This document shows positions 24,656 through 34,266 of a stretch of 43,655 nucleotides of DNA, in pieces. Origin of the DNA: Geitlerinema sp. PCC 9228 (GTDB lineage: Bacteria; Cyanobacteriota; Cyanobacteriia; Cyanobacteriales; PCC-9228). Both the position numbers and the translations under genes were made by a program. The notes below the pieces were generated by a model that did not search any database, had not been told where the DNA came from, and worked only from the letters and a program-made list of their open reading frames with translations. The stretch lies in contig NZ_LNDC01000112.1 in assembly GCF_001870905.1 (NCBI RefSeq), positions 1 through 43,655 on the forward strand. Direction: 5' to 3'. Within the stretch, counting starts at the first letter, position 1. Each line of letters opens with the position of its first letter.

Positions 24656-26245
24656 ATGTTCCACAGATTCCCAGCGATCGCGGCGATCGCGCCAGCAGCT
24701 CTGGCAATTCCCAGTTTGTACGTCCTCCCAGCAACAGCAGCAGACCCAACGCCTGTTTCCGAGTTACAACAACAAGCATCTACACCAAATTTTGCAGATG
24801 ACGAGCTATCTCAAGTTACCTCCGTTTCCCAGCTACGAGACGTACAACCCACCGACTGGGCATTTCAGGCTTTGCAATCTTTAGTCGAACGTTACGGCTG
24901 TATTGCCGGCTATCCCGATCGCACCTTCCGGGGCAACCGAGCCATGACGCGCTACGAATTTGCTGCTGGCTTGAATGCCTGTATGGAAGTGATGACCCAG
25001 CTCATCGAACAAAGTACCGCCGACCTCGTAAGACAAGAAGACCTAGCTACCCTGCAACGGCTGCAAGAAGAATTCCAAGCCGAACTGGCTACCTTGCGCG
25101 GTCGTGTAGATAGTTTGGAAGCGCGCACCGCGGAACTAGAAGCCAACCAATTCTCCACCACCACCAAACTCAGCGGCGAAGCTGTCTTTGCCCTCAGCGA
25201 CTCTTTCAACGACGACCGAGACACCCAAACCGTCTTCCAAGGTCGGGCGCGTTTGAACTTTGTTGCCAGCTTCACCGGCAGAGACCAGTTGAACGTACGT
25301 TTGGATGCCGGCAATGCCGAATTTGTCGGGGGGACCAACCAAGGAGCTTTTACATATAATTTCGACAGCGGCAACAGCTTCGAGCTAGGTTGGATGGCAT
25401 ACTATTTCCCCATCGGCGATAAAATTCAAGTATATTTGCCCGCGGCATTCCCCTTATGGCAGGACTTCGTACCCACCATTAGCCCGGAATTGGAAGGTTT
25501 CACCGGTGCCAACAACGCCCTCACCAGCTTTGGTGAATCGAGTCCCATCTACAAAATCGGCTTGGCGGCCGGTGGCGGTATTGGTGCCAACTACCAACTG
25601 AGCGACCAACTGACCATTTCCGCCGGTTACTTTGGTGGCGATTCTTCTGACTCCGGTCTAGGAACGGGCTTGTTTAACGGTGAATATTCTGCCCTGGGAC
25701 AAATTACTTTTGAACCCACCGACGATATTCAACTGGCTTTTACTTACGTAAATGCTTACTTTAGCGAACGAGGCAGCGATACGGCCATCTTCGATTTGGG
25801 CGTTGGGACCAACAACGGCGTTCAACCCTTTGGCGCTGGTGCTGCGACCATTACCAACTCCTTTGGTTTGCAAGGGTCTTGGCGCTTGTCTTCTCGCTTT
25901 GTAATGAATGCCTTTGGTGGATACACGGATGCCTCCGAAACCGAAGGCAGCGATGATGCGGAAATTTGGTATTACGGTTTGGGTTTGGCATTTCCTGATT
26001 TGGGACAAGAAGGCAATCTTGCCGGCTTGATTGTGGGGGCAGAACCCTATGTCGGTGGTCTCAACGGCAGTGCTGCCGAACCTAATGCTGACGATGTTGC
26101 CTGGCATGTGGAAGGATTTTACCGCTACCGGCTCAACGACAATATTTCCATTACGCCTGGTGTGGTCTGGCTGACATCTCCCAATGGGGAAGATGATGCC
26201 GACGATACAATCTTAGGAACGATCCGCACCACGTTTATGTTCTAG
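24656..26245 (+). CDS. SLH-domain outer-membrane porin (OprB-like, 'iron uptake porin' family)
   Basis: Outer-membrane porin of 529 residues from ATG 24656. A signal peptide covers about 1-29 (cleavage near ATA-AD). An SLH domain follows at about 50-110 (DWAFQALQSLVERYGCIAGY, then RAMTRYEFAAGL), which anchors it to the cell wall. A coiled coil lies about 115-165 (LQRLQEEFQAELATLRGRVD). The rest is a Gly/aromatic-rich beta-barrel ending in a terminal Phe (TTFMF). This is the main cyanobacterial porin type, often annotated as iron uptake or OprB porin; the solute is not decided by sequence. Genomic setting and the upstream NtcA box suggest nitrogen-regulated expression. Confidence 0.9.
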   Translation: MFHRFPAIAAIAPAALAIPSLYVLPATAADPTPVSELQQQASTPNFADDELSQVTSVSQLRDVQPTDWAFQALQSLVERYGCIAGYPDRTFRGNRAMTRYEFAAGLNACMEVMTQLIEQSTADLVRQEDLATLQRLQEEFQAELATLRGRVDSLEARTAELEANQFSTTTKLSGEAVFALSDSFNDDRDTQTVFQGRARLNFVASFTGRDQLNVRLDAGNAEFVGGTNQGAFTYNFDSGNSFELGWMAYYFPIGDKIQVYLPAAFPLWQDFVPTISPELEGFTGANNALTSFGESSPIYKIGLAAGGGIGANYQLSDQLTISAGYFGGDSSDSGLGTGLFNGEYSALGQITFEPTDDIQLAFTYVNAYFSERGSDTAIFDLGVGTNNGVQPFGAGAATITNSFGLQGSWRLSSRFVMNAFGGYTDASETEGSDDAEIWYYGLGLAFPDLGQEGNLAGLIVGAEPYVGGLNGSAAEPNADDVAWHVEGFYRYRLNDNISITPGVVWLTSPNGEDDADDTILGTIRTTFMF

Positions 26246-26261
26246 TTGCTTCCTGCTTCCT

Positions 26262-26276
26262 GGGTGGGTGGGTGGG
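26262..26276 (+). other. Perfect G-quadruplex motif behind the porin stop
   Basis: Four GGG runs separated by single T (GGGTGGGTGGGTGGG) begin 17 nt after the porin stop codon. One-base loops are the most stable class of parallel G-quadruplex known. As RNA it would sit in the 3' untranslated region. No ordinary hairpin terminator was found for the porin. Confidence 0.6.
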
Positions 26277-26366
26277 AAGGGAATCTACGTTGTCGTTCGC
26301 TTGTTTGGATCTGCCTATGGAACAATGTTAACCTTTCGTCGTTACCTACTGGCGTAGTTTTCTGAC

Positions 26367-27077
26367 TCAACTGCGACACAGACGTGAATACAGCGTTTCG
26401 TGTTGCATACTGGCTAACGATAATCCCCAGGTGCAGCTTTCGAGATCGTCGTTTGGGAGAGCGGCGATCGCGTGGGCTGCTTTTTCTATATCAGAACTGA
26501 GCTGATAGGTAATTTTTTGAGCGGTTGTTTGTCCAATAGGAATCAGGCGTACCCCAGCGTGAATCAAATTGCTGCTCCAAGCGTGCAGGTACCCCAGGGT
26601 AGCGTGATGTTCGTCAATGCCCCAGGTGGCGGCAGCGATGCCAAAGACAAGAGCAAAATTGCGGGGAGATTCGCAAGCATCCAGCCACGGTTGGGTCGTA
26701 GGGGCGATCGCGGCCAGCAAATCCGCCAGAGATTTACCCATTTGCCAGGCTGCCTGTCGCAGTTCTTCCGTTTCTCGGGTAGCCGACAGCCAGTGGTTCC
26801 AAAAACACAACCCCGCGCGATCGCCCGCCACCACAGCCCGATAGCCCCGCAGCATCGCTGCCGTATCGATACGAACGGACCCATATTGTAGTTGGTGCTG
26901 CAACCAAGCGTGCAAACTCACCCCATCAACAATTTTGTGGGCAGCTATCCAAGTTTCCAATCCCTCCGAGTAACTGTATGCCCCCACAGGCAACCCAGGA
27001 CTCACCAACTGCAGTAAGTGCAACAGCGCTTTATCCTCCGATTCTGGGGTGGGGTTGGTGATGTCCGTCAGTGCCAT
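26367..27077 (-). CDS. ureF: Urease accessory protein UreF
   Basis: All-helical urease maturation factor, 236 residues from the chosen start, which couples UreG to the urease apoenzyme. Family hallmarks are LLQLVSPGLPVGAYSYSEGLE near the N-terminus, WNHWLSATRETEELR, and FALVFGIAAATWGI. The ATG at 27077 has a good AGAGGA just upstream, whereas the upstream ATG at 27095 does not, so the shorter form is preferred. It begins 30 nt after hetR on the same strand, so the two are likely transcribed together. UreG is over 2 kb away, on the other side of the porin. Confidence 0.95.
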   Translation of the reverse strand: MALTDITNPTPESEDKALLHLLQLVSPGLPVGAYSYSEGLETWIAAHKIVDGVSLHAWLQHQLQYGSVRIDTAAMLRGYRAVVAGDRAGLCFWNHWLSATRETEELRQAAWQMGKSLADLLAAIAPTTQPWLDACESPRNFALVFGIAAATWGIDEHHATLGYLHAWSSNLIHAGVRLIPIGQTTAQKITYQLSSDIEKAAHAIAALPNDDLESCTWGLSLASMQHETLYSRLCRS

Positions 27078-27107
27078 ATTCCTCTTCGCTAGCAACTCTT
27101 GGGTGGT

Positions 27108-28067
<960 letters not shown>

Positions 28068-28113
28068 CTACGCAATTTTGCAAAACAATGACCAAGAAAG
28101 CCAAATTTTGGCA

Positions 28114-28132
28114 GTAGTTCCTGTTTTACTAC
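28114..28132. promoter_or_regulatory. Inverted repeat upstream of hetR
   Basis: GTAGT-N9-ACTAC is a perfect short inverted repeat 56 nt before the hetR ATG. It resembles a degenerate NtcA box (GTA-N10-TAC) but has two extra spacer bases, so it is only a candidate operator. Confidence 0.3.
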
Positions 28133-28286
28133 AGTTTTCCCTGGAAAATCCGAACCGATCGCACCCATTTGGCAACAAACTAGTGACATGCTTCCATCGT
28201 ATCCTATCCTACATTGAAAATTGGCGATCGCCTTGGGGATAGAATGGTGCCAAAAAAACCCGACCGCAGCATTGTTTAGAGCAATC

Positions 28287-29588
28287 TTAAGATAGCTCTC
28301 GATGGGAGAAAGGTTTGGCATTGGCACCACTGTACGTAGCGGCTACGTGACCGTCACCGGTTAATTGGTATTTGTACGTAACCAACCCTTCCAAACCAAC
28401 TGGACCCCGCGGCGGCATTTGTTGGGTACTAATGCCCACTTCCGCACCAAATCCGTAGCGGTAGCCATCGGAAAATCGGGTGGAACAGTTGTGAAAGACC
28501 CCAGCAGAATTTACTTGAGCTAAAAAGGTTTTGGCAGCTTGCGGGTCTTCGGTGACAATGGCCTCGGTATGACCGGAACCGTATTGGTTGATATGTACCA
28601 TCGCTCGATCTATAGAATCTACCATTTTAATAGACAGAACCAAATCGCTGTATTCGGTAGACCAATCTTCTTCGGTTGCTGCCGCTAGCTGGGGCATGAT
28701 TTCCCGTACGGCATCATCTGCTTTTAAAGTGACCCCATTGTGTTGCAAAGCTGGTACCACTTGGTGCAAGCATGAGTTGGCGATATCTGTGTGAACCAAC
28801 AAAGTTTCCACAGCATTGCAAGCGGCGGGATATTGGGTTTTGGAATCCACTACAATGCTAGTAGCTTTTTCCAAATCGGCGGCGCGATCGAGGTATACGT
28901 GACAAATACCATCGGCGTGACCCAAAACCGGAATTTGGGTGTTTTCTTGAACAAACCGCACGAAGGAATTGGACCCTCTAGGAATAATTAGGTCCACATA
29001 TTCATCCAGTTGCAGCAATTCCTGAATTTGTTCCCGACTGGTTAGCAATTGAACCACAGCCGGGTCGATAGCCGTTTTTTCCAACCCTCGAACGATGGCT
29101 TGCACGATGGCTTGACAGGAACGAATCGCTTCCCGACCGCCTTTGAGAATCACTCCATTGCCGGATTTAACCGCCAAACTGGTAATCTGAATGACCGCAT
29201 CCGGACGCGATTCAAAAATAACACCCAATACGCCTAAAGAGCAGGTTATCCGTTTGAGAATTAAGCCGGTGTCAAGTTCCCGGTGGATCTGTACGTTCCC
29301 TACCGGGTCTTCCAGGGTTTTGACATTGCGTACGCCAGCGATCGCGCCTTGGAGTTTGGTAGCATTGAGTTTTAAGCGATTGTAGAGGGGTTTGGACAAT
29401 CCTTCTGCCTCTGCTTGCCGGCAGTCTTCGGCATTGGCCGCCAAAATTTCCTCAGATGCCGCTTCTAAAGCCTGCGCGATCGCTTCTAGCGCATCGTTTC
29501 TGGCTTCTGTGGGCAAAACTGCCAGTTGGCGAGCGTGGGTGCGGGTTTGTTGGGCAATTTCAGTAATGGAATTAGACGTGGTTTGCAT
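28287..29588 (-). CDS. proA: Gamma-glutamyl phosphate reductase (proline biosynthesis)
   Basis: NADPH-dependent enzyme that converts gamma-glutamyl phosphate to glutamate semialdehyde, second step of proline synthesis, cytosolic. Length of 433 residues is typical. The catalytic cysteine is C257 in [16 protein letters not shown]. Other hallmarks are [18 protein letters not shown] and the C-terminal [22 protein letters not shown] 29588 is the natural start; no close Shine-Dalgarno is visible. It lies upstream of hetR on the same strand, but the 228-nt gap argues for separate control. proB is not in the window. Confidence 0.97.
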   Translation of the reverse strand: MQTTSNSITEIAQQTRTHARQLAVLPTEARNDALEAIAQALEAASEEILAANAEDCRQAEAEGLSKPLYNRLKLNATKLQGAIAGVRNVKTLEDPVGNVQIHRELDTGLILKRITCSLGVLGVIFESRPDAVIQITSLAVKSGNGVILKGGREAIRSCQAIVQAIVRGLEKTAIDPAVVQLLTSREQIQELLQLDEYVDLIIPRGSNSFVRFVQENTQIPVLGHADGICHVYLDRAADLEKATSIVVDSKTQYPAACNAVETLLVHTDIANSCLHQVVPALQHNGVTLKADDAVREIMPQLAAATEEDWSTEYSDLVLSIKMVDSIDRAMVHINQYGSGHTEAIVTEDPQAAKTFLAQVNSAGVFHNCSTRFSDGYRYGFGAEVGISTQQMPPRGPVGLEGLVTYKYQLTGDGHVAATYSGANAKPFSHRELS

Positions 29589-29792
29589 AGATGCGAAGTA
29601 TCTAAAATATCCTTAGCAATAACGACAAGAGTGCGTCGTGCAACCTTTCTCTATCCTACCGTTGTCTCGGCCCGTTTGTTTGACGAATGGGGCGTTAGGC
29701 TAGAAAAGTTTGCGCCTGCAGGCGTCGATCGAGATTTGATCTCGGAAACGCTAGAATAAATTCAGATAAGCTTCTATCTTGCAAAAATAGCT

Positions 29793-30545
29793 CTAGGCTT
29801 TGGGAAAAACCACGTAAAAAACGTAACCGTATTCATGGCTGTATTTTCTATACAAGTCAATTTCCTGTTGTTCGCTGCGAAGAATCTCTAACGCCTCTGG
29901 TTGTGCCGCATATTTTTCTTGCAACAGGTGTACCCTGCTTTCTAAAGGTGTATAGTAATCATCCCACCAATCAGATTCGGGTAAACAAAAATAGCCAATA
30001 GTTTCGTATCCAGCGCGTTTGATGGTTTGTAAATTTTCCTCAATGGTTTGCATGGCGGGATAGTTTGCCTGCCAAAAATTTTGAATTTCTGGCGATGGCT
30101 TTGAGGTTAGCCAAGTCAGTTCGGTAACCGCCATATATCCGGGATGGTTTAACCAGCGTTTCCACTCCGACAATCCCCTTTCAAAGCCAAGAATATAAAT
30201 CGCCCCCTCCGCCCAAATAAGATCGAAACCTTCCCTACCCAAATCCAAATCAAACATATCTTGACATCTGGCATCAATACGTTCGGCAAACCCTTCTGCT
30301 TGCGATCGCATTATGAGTTTATTTATATACGGCAAATGATTGTCGATGGCAACAATGGTACCGCGCGTTAAGCGTAACAAATCCAGCGTTTGCTGTCCCG
30401 GTCCGCAACCAATATCGAGAATTCGCGGTGTCTGTGGCAAACCAGAAAGCATGGAAAAGGCCTTTTGCGTAGAAGCAAAACTACCCGGACCTTCCCGGGG
30501 CAAATCTTGGTGAACTTCCATGAAAAAGGCGATCGCATCGCTCAT
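29793..30545 (-). CDS. Class I SAM-dependent methyltransferase
   Basis: Methyltransferase of 250 residues from the chosen start MSDAIAFFMEVHQDLPREGPGS, which matches the common N-terminus of this family; an upstream in-frame ATG at 30626 adds 27 residues of poor fit. SAM-binding motif I is ILDIGCGPGQQTLDL, motif II acidic end is AIDNH, and the post-I region reads FDLIWAEGAIYILGF. It is a free-standing small-molecule or protein methyltransferase; the substrate is unknown. The C-terminus (YGYVFYVVFPK) is a typical end strand. It lies 133 nt after the Spy-like gene, same strand. Confidence 0.88.
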   Translation of the reverse strand: MSDAIAFFMEVHQDLPREGPGSFASTQKAFSMLSGLPQTPRILDIGCGPGQQTLDLLRLTRGTIVAIDNHLPYINKLIMRSQAEGFAERIDARCQDMFDLDLGREGFDLIWAEGAIYILGFERGLSEWKRWLNHPGYMAVTELTWLTSKPSPEIQNFWQANYPAMQTIEENLQTIKRAGYETIGYFCLPESDWWDDYYTPLESRVHLLQEKYAAQPEALEILRSEQQEIDLYRKYSHEYGYVFYVVFPKA

Positions 30546-30677
30546 ATTTTTATATGTCCTAAATTGTGCCAGTTCCCCAATCCATTCCAGTAGCGATCGC
30601 CCAATCAAGTGTCTCGACTGCCCCATCTAGCTATAGAATAGCAGAAAACGACAGTCGAGCTACCATCAAAATTCAGT

Positions 30678-31166
30678 TTAACGGCGGAAATTGCGGCGAC
30701 GTTCGCCAAATCGTTCGCGACGCTGCTGTATCATCTCTGCCAGTTGTGCTTTTTGTTCGGAAGTGAGAACATCCCGAATTTGCAGCATGGTTTGAAAACG
30801 ATGGTCTCCCATTTGCTGCCGCAACTGTTGCATTTGTTCGTGTTGTTCCATCAACTGGTCGTTGCCGGCATCGCTGGAAAGTAGAGACTGCATTTTATCG
30901 CGTTCTTGTTGCAATTGCGATCGCAATTCGTCGGCTTCCTCGCGAGATTCCTCCCGGATGGCACGAATTTGGTCAACTTGTTCCTCGCTGAGGTCTAACT
31001 GGTCGATAAACCTCTCAAAGCGATCGCCGCGATGTCCATTACCCGGACCCCTTTGTGTTAGGATTTGAGAATCATCAGCATCCCAGTTTTGCGCCTGTAC
31101 CGCCGGCATTCCCACAGCAAAAAGAACTGGAATCGCAGAAAGTAAAAAGATATGGCGTAACTTCAT
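30678..31166 (-). CDS. Spy/CpxP family periplasmic protein
   Basis: Small exported helical protein of 162 residues. A signal peptide covers about 1-25 (MKLRHIFLLSAIPVLF, cleavage near VQAQ). Two LTXXQ-like motifs, LSEEQ and LTSEQ, flank a long helical, strongly charged stretch with QEEL/RQQM character. Spy/CpxP members act as periplasmic chaperones or stress sensors, and some modulate sensor kinases. The Arg-rich tail (RRERFGERRRNFRR) is unusual but seen in the family. It is divergent from the two-component pair that starts 209 nt away, which may control it, an inference from position only. Confidence 0.82.
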   Translation of the reverse strand: MKLRHIFLLSAIPVLFAVGMPAVQAQNWDADDSQILTQRGPGNGHRGDRFERFIDQLDLSEEQVDQIRAIREESREEADELRSQLQQERDKMQSLLSSDAGNDQLMEQHEQMQQLRQQMGDHRFQTMLQIRDVLTSEQKAQLAEMIQQRRERFGERRRNFRR

Positions 31167-31374
31167 GGTATCGGTCTCCTACGAACAGCAAACGACATGC
31201 AGGTCGCTAGCTTGCAAACATCTCTATCCTAAGCAAAACCATCCCACAGCCGCTTGGATCGCAATTCCCAAACCATCTAGAACCAAAGTTCCAAATCGAT
31301 TTGAAACCTTGGCTCTATTGCCTGACGAGAAATTTTCCCTCTAAGATTCTAGTTTGCCAACATAAAAGCGATTT

Positions 31375-32670
31375 GTGGAAACAACCGTGCAAAAACTGTT
31401 TCGCCAAAGCCATCCGTTTCGCCTGTTGCTCTATCTGGAGTGGATTTTGCTGGGAATTGCCCTGCTAATGGTCTTCTTTTCCCTACCCCTTCCCCATCCA
31501 CCCCACCACCGCTTCTCCATCGACCGCGCGCCATATAGACTTGCTGCCACCACTGCCATCGCCGCTTTAGGATTGATGGGATGGCGTTTTCCCGTGGCAT
31601 CGCGATTCGCACAAGTTTTGTATACCGTGGTAGGATTTGGATTAAGTTGGCTGGCAGTCATGTTAGGCGGTCGCGGACATATTTTGTTTACCGCCTTGTT
31701 GCTGGTGGTGGTGATTCGCGCCTGTCTAATGTTTCGTTGGGGTGGTCGTTTGGTGGTTGCTGCCATGGCATACGGGTCGTTTTTATCCATGTCGTTGCTG
31801 TCACTTCTCGGTATTCGTCCGTTCGGAATTCCCCTCGGCAGACCGCTACCGCCAGCGATACGGCGACTGCCCGCAGACCTATTGCAGAATTTCTTATTTG
31901 GGTTAACGTTCAATATGGCCTTGTTGTTTGCCCTGGTGTTGGGATTTGTGCTGTTGCTAGTGAGTTCTGTCGTGGCAGAATCGCGCAGCCGCAAAGAACT
32001 TGCCAGCGCCAACCGTCGCCTGCGTCAATATGCCCTCACCATCGAGAATCAAGCTACTTTGCAAGAACGTAATCGCATTGCCCGGGAAATTCACGACTCG
32101 GTGGGTCATGCCTTGGCTGCTCAAAGCATACAATTGGAAAACGTAGCCATGCTGTTACCAGACAATGCGAGCCATATTCGCGATCGCTTGCAAAAGGCAC
32201 GAGACTTGGGGCGCGAAGCCCTCCAAAGCGTCCGTCAATCCGTGGCTACCCTACGTCAAAACCCCCTCAAACAGAAAGATTTGCCCGCTGCGATCGCTTA
32301 TCTAACTGAAGAATTTACCGCCAATCACAACATTCAAATTGATACAGATATGCGGGTTCGTTCTCAACTATCCGCAGAAGCGATCGCGCCAATTTATCGA
32401 ATTCTCCAGGAAGCCCTCACCAACATTGCCAAACACAGCGATGCCGACCGAGTACGCTTGCATGTCATCGACAATCCAACCGAAATTTCCTTGCTTGTCG
32501 AAGACAATGGCTGCGGGTTCGACCCCAGCGCCAATACCACCGGATTTGGATTGCAAAGCATGCGGGAACGCGCGGAAGCCCTCGGCGGTCGATTGACCTT
32601 ACACAGCCAACCCGGTCGGGGATGTCAAATTCGCGTGACCGTTCCCCAGGAGGGAGAAAGCAGTGATTAA
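31375..32670 (+). CDS. Membrane sensor histidine kinase, HisKA_3 (NarL/LiaS type)
   Basis: Sensor kinase of 431 residues with about six N-terminal hydrophobic segments (20-200), a short linker coil, and the HisKA_3 motif with phosphoacceptor H240 in REIHDSVGHALAAQS. The HATPase has LLVEDNGCGFD and TGFGLQSMRERAEALGG. A GTG at 31375 is the chosen start; no other good start or strong ribosome-binding site is visible. It overlaps the response regulator by 8 nt, so the two form one operon. Type NarL/LiaS/DesK kinases act on LuxR-type regulators like the one that follows. The signal is unknown; the membrane part carries no obvious sensor domain. Confidence 0.93.
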   Translation: METTVQKLFRQSHPFRLLLYLEWILLGIALLMVFFSLPLPHPPHHRFSIDRAPYRLAATTAIAALGLMGWRFPVASRFAQVLYTVVGFGLSWLAVMLGGRGHILFTALLLVVVIRACLMFRWGGRLVVAAMAYGSFLSMSLLSLLGIRPFGIPLGRPLPPAIRRLPADLLQNFLFGLTFNMALLFALVLGFVLLLVSSVVAESRSRKELASANRRLRQYALTIENQATLQERNRIAREIHDSVGHALAAQSIQLENVAMLLPDNASHIRDRLQKARDLGREALQSVRQSVATLRQNPLKQKDLPAAIAYLTEEFTANHNIQIDTDMRVRSQLSAEAIAPIYRILQEALTNIAKHSDADRVRLHVIDNPTEISLLVEDNGCGFDPSANTTGFGLQSMRERAEALGGRLTLHSQPGRGCQIRVTVPQEGESSD

Positions 32671-33295
32671 ACTGTTGCTGGCAGACGACCAAAGCATCGT
32701 TCGCGAAGGGTTGCGCAGCCTGCTGCAAGCCAAACCCGATTTGGAAGTAGTTGGAGAAGCAGAAAACGGTCAAATTGCCCTAGAACAAGCGATCGCTTTG
32801 CAAGTGGATGTGGTATTGATGGACGTACGCATGCCTGTCATGGATGGGGTTGCCGCCACCCGCCACCTGTACGAACGCGCCCCAGAGATTAAAGTATTGG
32901 TACTGACTACTTTCGATGATGATGAATATGTTTCCCAGTCCATGCGCTACGGGGCCAAGGGATATTTGCTCAAGGATACGCCATCAGAAGAACTTGCAGA
33001 AGCCATTCGAGCGGTTTACAAAGGGTATACACAGCTCGGACCGGGGTTGTTTGAAAAAGCTATGGCTGCCCCACCACCAGCCGACGACCCACCGGCATTG
33101 GAATTGCTAACGCCGCGAGAGCGAGAGGTATTGCGGCTTATTGCTCAGGGATACAGCAACCGCGAAATTGCCAGCCAACTCTACATTTCCGAACGCACGG
33201 TGAAAAACCACGTCAACAGCATTCTCCATCGGTTGGATTTGCGCGATCGCACCCAAGCAGCCATTTTCGCCACCCGCCACTTGCGCTTATCGTGA
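32663..33295 (+). CDS. NarL/FixJ family response regulator
   Basis: Two-domain regulator of 210 residues. Receiver: acidic pair D8/D9, phosphorylation site D54 in VLMDVRMPVMDG, and K104-like lysine in GYLLKDT. The LuxR-type HTH (about 145-205) reads LTPREREVLRLIAQGYSNRE then ERTVKNHVNSILHRL. A GTG start at 32663 is supported by AGGAGG shortly upstream inside the kinase gene. It is the partner of the overlapping kinase. Probable targets include itself and the divergent Spy-like gene. Confidence 0.95.
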   Translation: MIKLLLADDQSIVREGLRSLLQAKPDLEVVGEAENGQIALEQAIALQVDVVLMDVRMPVMDGVAATRHLYERAPEIKVLVLTTFDDDEYVSQSMRYGAKGYLLKDTPSEELAEAIRAVYKGYTQLGPGLFEKAMAAPPPADDPPALELLTPREREVLRLIAQGYSNREIASQLYISERTVKNHVNSILHRLDLRDRTQAAIFATRHLRLS

Positions 33296-33326
33296 GATAC
33301 ATTTCGCGATCGCATCTGGTAAAAAC

Positions 33327-33848
33327 TTATTCTTGGGCAAAGGTATTTGCGTAAACCTTTTTATCCTGCTCGGAAAACAGCACAAAAATAACTTTCTCTA
33401 TTTCCGGATGTCCTTCTAAAAACGCCGCCACCGTATCCACAGCAATTTGACTCGCCTCACGGATGGGATACCCATAAACCCCACAGGAAATCGCCGGAAA
33501 AGCAATGGTTTTTACCTCATTTTCCACAGCCAATTGCAGGCTATTCCGATAACAATTTGCCAGCAAATCCCCATCATTGGGATTTTTCCCGTAAACCGGA
33601 CCCACCGTATGAATCACATAACGCGCCGGCAGATTGTAGCCATTGGTGATTCGAGCTTCCCCAGTAGAACATCCACCTAACCTCCGGCATTCCTCCAGTA
33701 ACTGCGGACCAGCCGCGCGATGGATAGCACCATCGACACCACCCCCACCCAACAGGGAAGAATTCGCCGCATTGACAATCGCATCCACCTTCATTTGGGT
33801 AATATCGCCGCGAACGACTTCCATGCGATCGCGAACTTCCGGTTTCAT
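33327..33848 (-). CDS. Macro-domain ADP-ribose hydrolase (YmdB/MacroD-like)
   Basis: Single macro domain of 173 residues from ATG 33848, which has a perfect AAGGAGG just before it; an upstream in-frame ATG at 33890 is therefore rejected. Hallmarks are VVRGDITQMKVDAIVNAANSS, LLGGGGVDGAIHRAAG and FPAISCGVYGYP, as in O-acetyl-ADP-ribose deacetylase/MacroD enzymes. Members bind ADP-ribose and remove acetyl, phosphate or ADP-ribosyl groups. It lies downstream of a 2H-phosphoesterase-like gene, which could act on the same class of metabolites. Confidence 0.95.
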   Translation of the reverse strand: MKPEVRDRMEVVRGDITQMKVDAIVNAANSSLLGGGGVDGAIHRAAGPQLLEECRRLGGCSTGEARITNGYNLPARYVIHTVGPVYGKNPNDGDLLANCYRNSLQLAVENEVKTIAFPAISCGVYGYPIREASQIAVDTVAAFLEGHPEIEKVIFVLFSEQDKKVYANTFAQE

Positions 33849-33899
33849 AAGATTCCTCCTTAACAACCAACAAAAAAGAAATCCCACCATAAATCATAT

Positions 33900-33972
33900 C
33901 AAATCCGATATTTCTAAACCACAAATATAACCAAAACCGTCCCCCTTTACAAGGAGGACTACAGGGGGTTCC
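33900..33972 (+). repeat. Dispersed palindromic repeat, copy C
   Basis: Diverged copy of the repeats at 39108-39304. It carries the hairpin core GTCCCCCTTTACAAGGAGGAC followed by ACAGGGGGTTCC. One stem base differs (GGAGG for GGGGG). It follows the macro-domain gene's upstream side. Confidence 0.7.
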
Positions 33973-33997
33973 AACCGACGATAACTTGCGAGTCTTT

Positions 33998-34021
33998 ACA
34001 GTACAGATTCCGTATCATATC
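33998..34021 (+). repeat. Short dispersed motif (GTACAGATTCCGTAT type)
   Basis: Related to sequences at 39309-39328 and 43313-43335, sharing a core like GCAG-[TACG]-GATTTGGTATAA. In two cases it lies beside a copy of the hairpin repeat, so it may be part of a larger decayed element. Confidence 0.4.
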
Positions 34022-34120
34022 ACAATTATTCTAGCCACGATCGACCCCGGCACCAAACAAGTTCCCAATCCCATTTTCTTTCTAAGAAATCCAATTTTTT
34101 GATACCAAAAATTCCCTGTA

Positions 34121-34246
34121 GGGGCAACCCCCCGTGGTTGCCCCCTAATTGTGGTTGCCCCATAATTGTGGTTGCCCCATATAATTGTGGTTGCCCCCTA
34201 ATTGTGGTTGCCCCCTAATTGTGGTTGCCCCATAATTGTGGTTGCT
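34121..34246 (+). repeat. GTGGTTGCCCC short tandem array
   Basis: A palindrome GGGGCAACC-N6-GGTTGCCCC (34121-34144) is followed by six more GTGGTTGCCCC units, the last one decayed, with spacers of A/T-rich CTAATT, ATAATT or ATATAATT and a period of about 17-19 bases. It lies immediately after the DUF1868 gene (minus strand), in a position to serve as its terminator or mRNA end. Confidence 0.75.
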
Positions 34247-34266
34247 ACAACATCAAAAATATCGAT

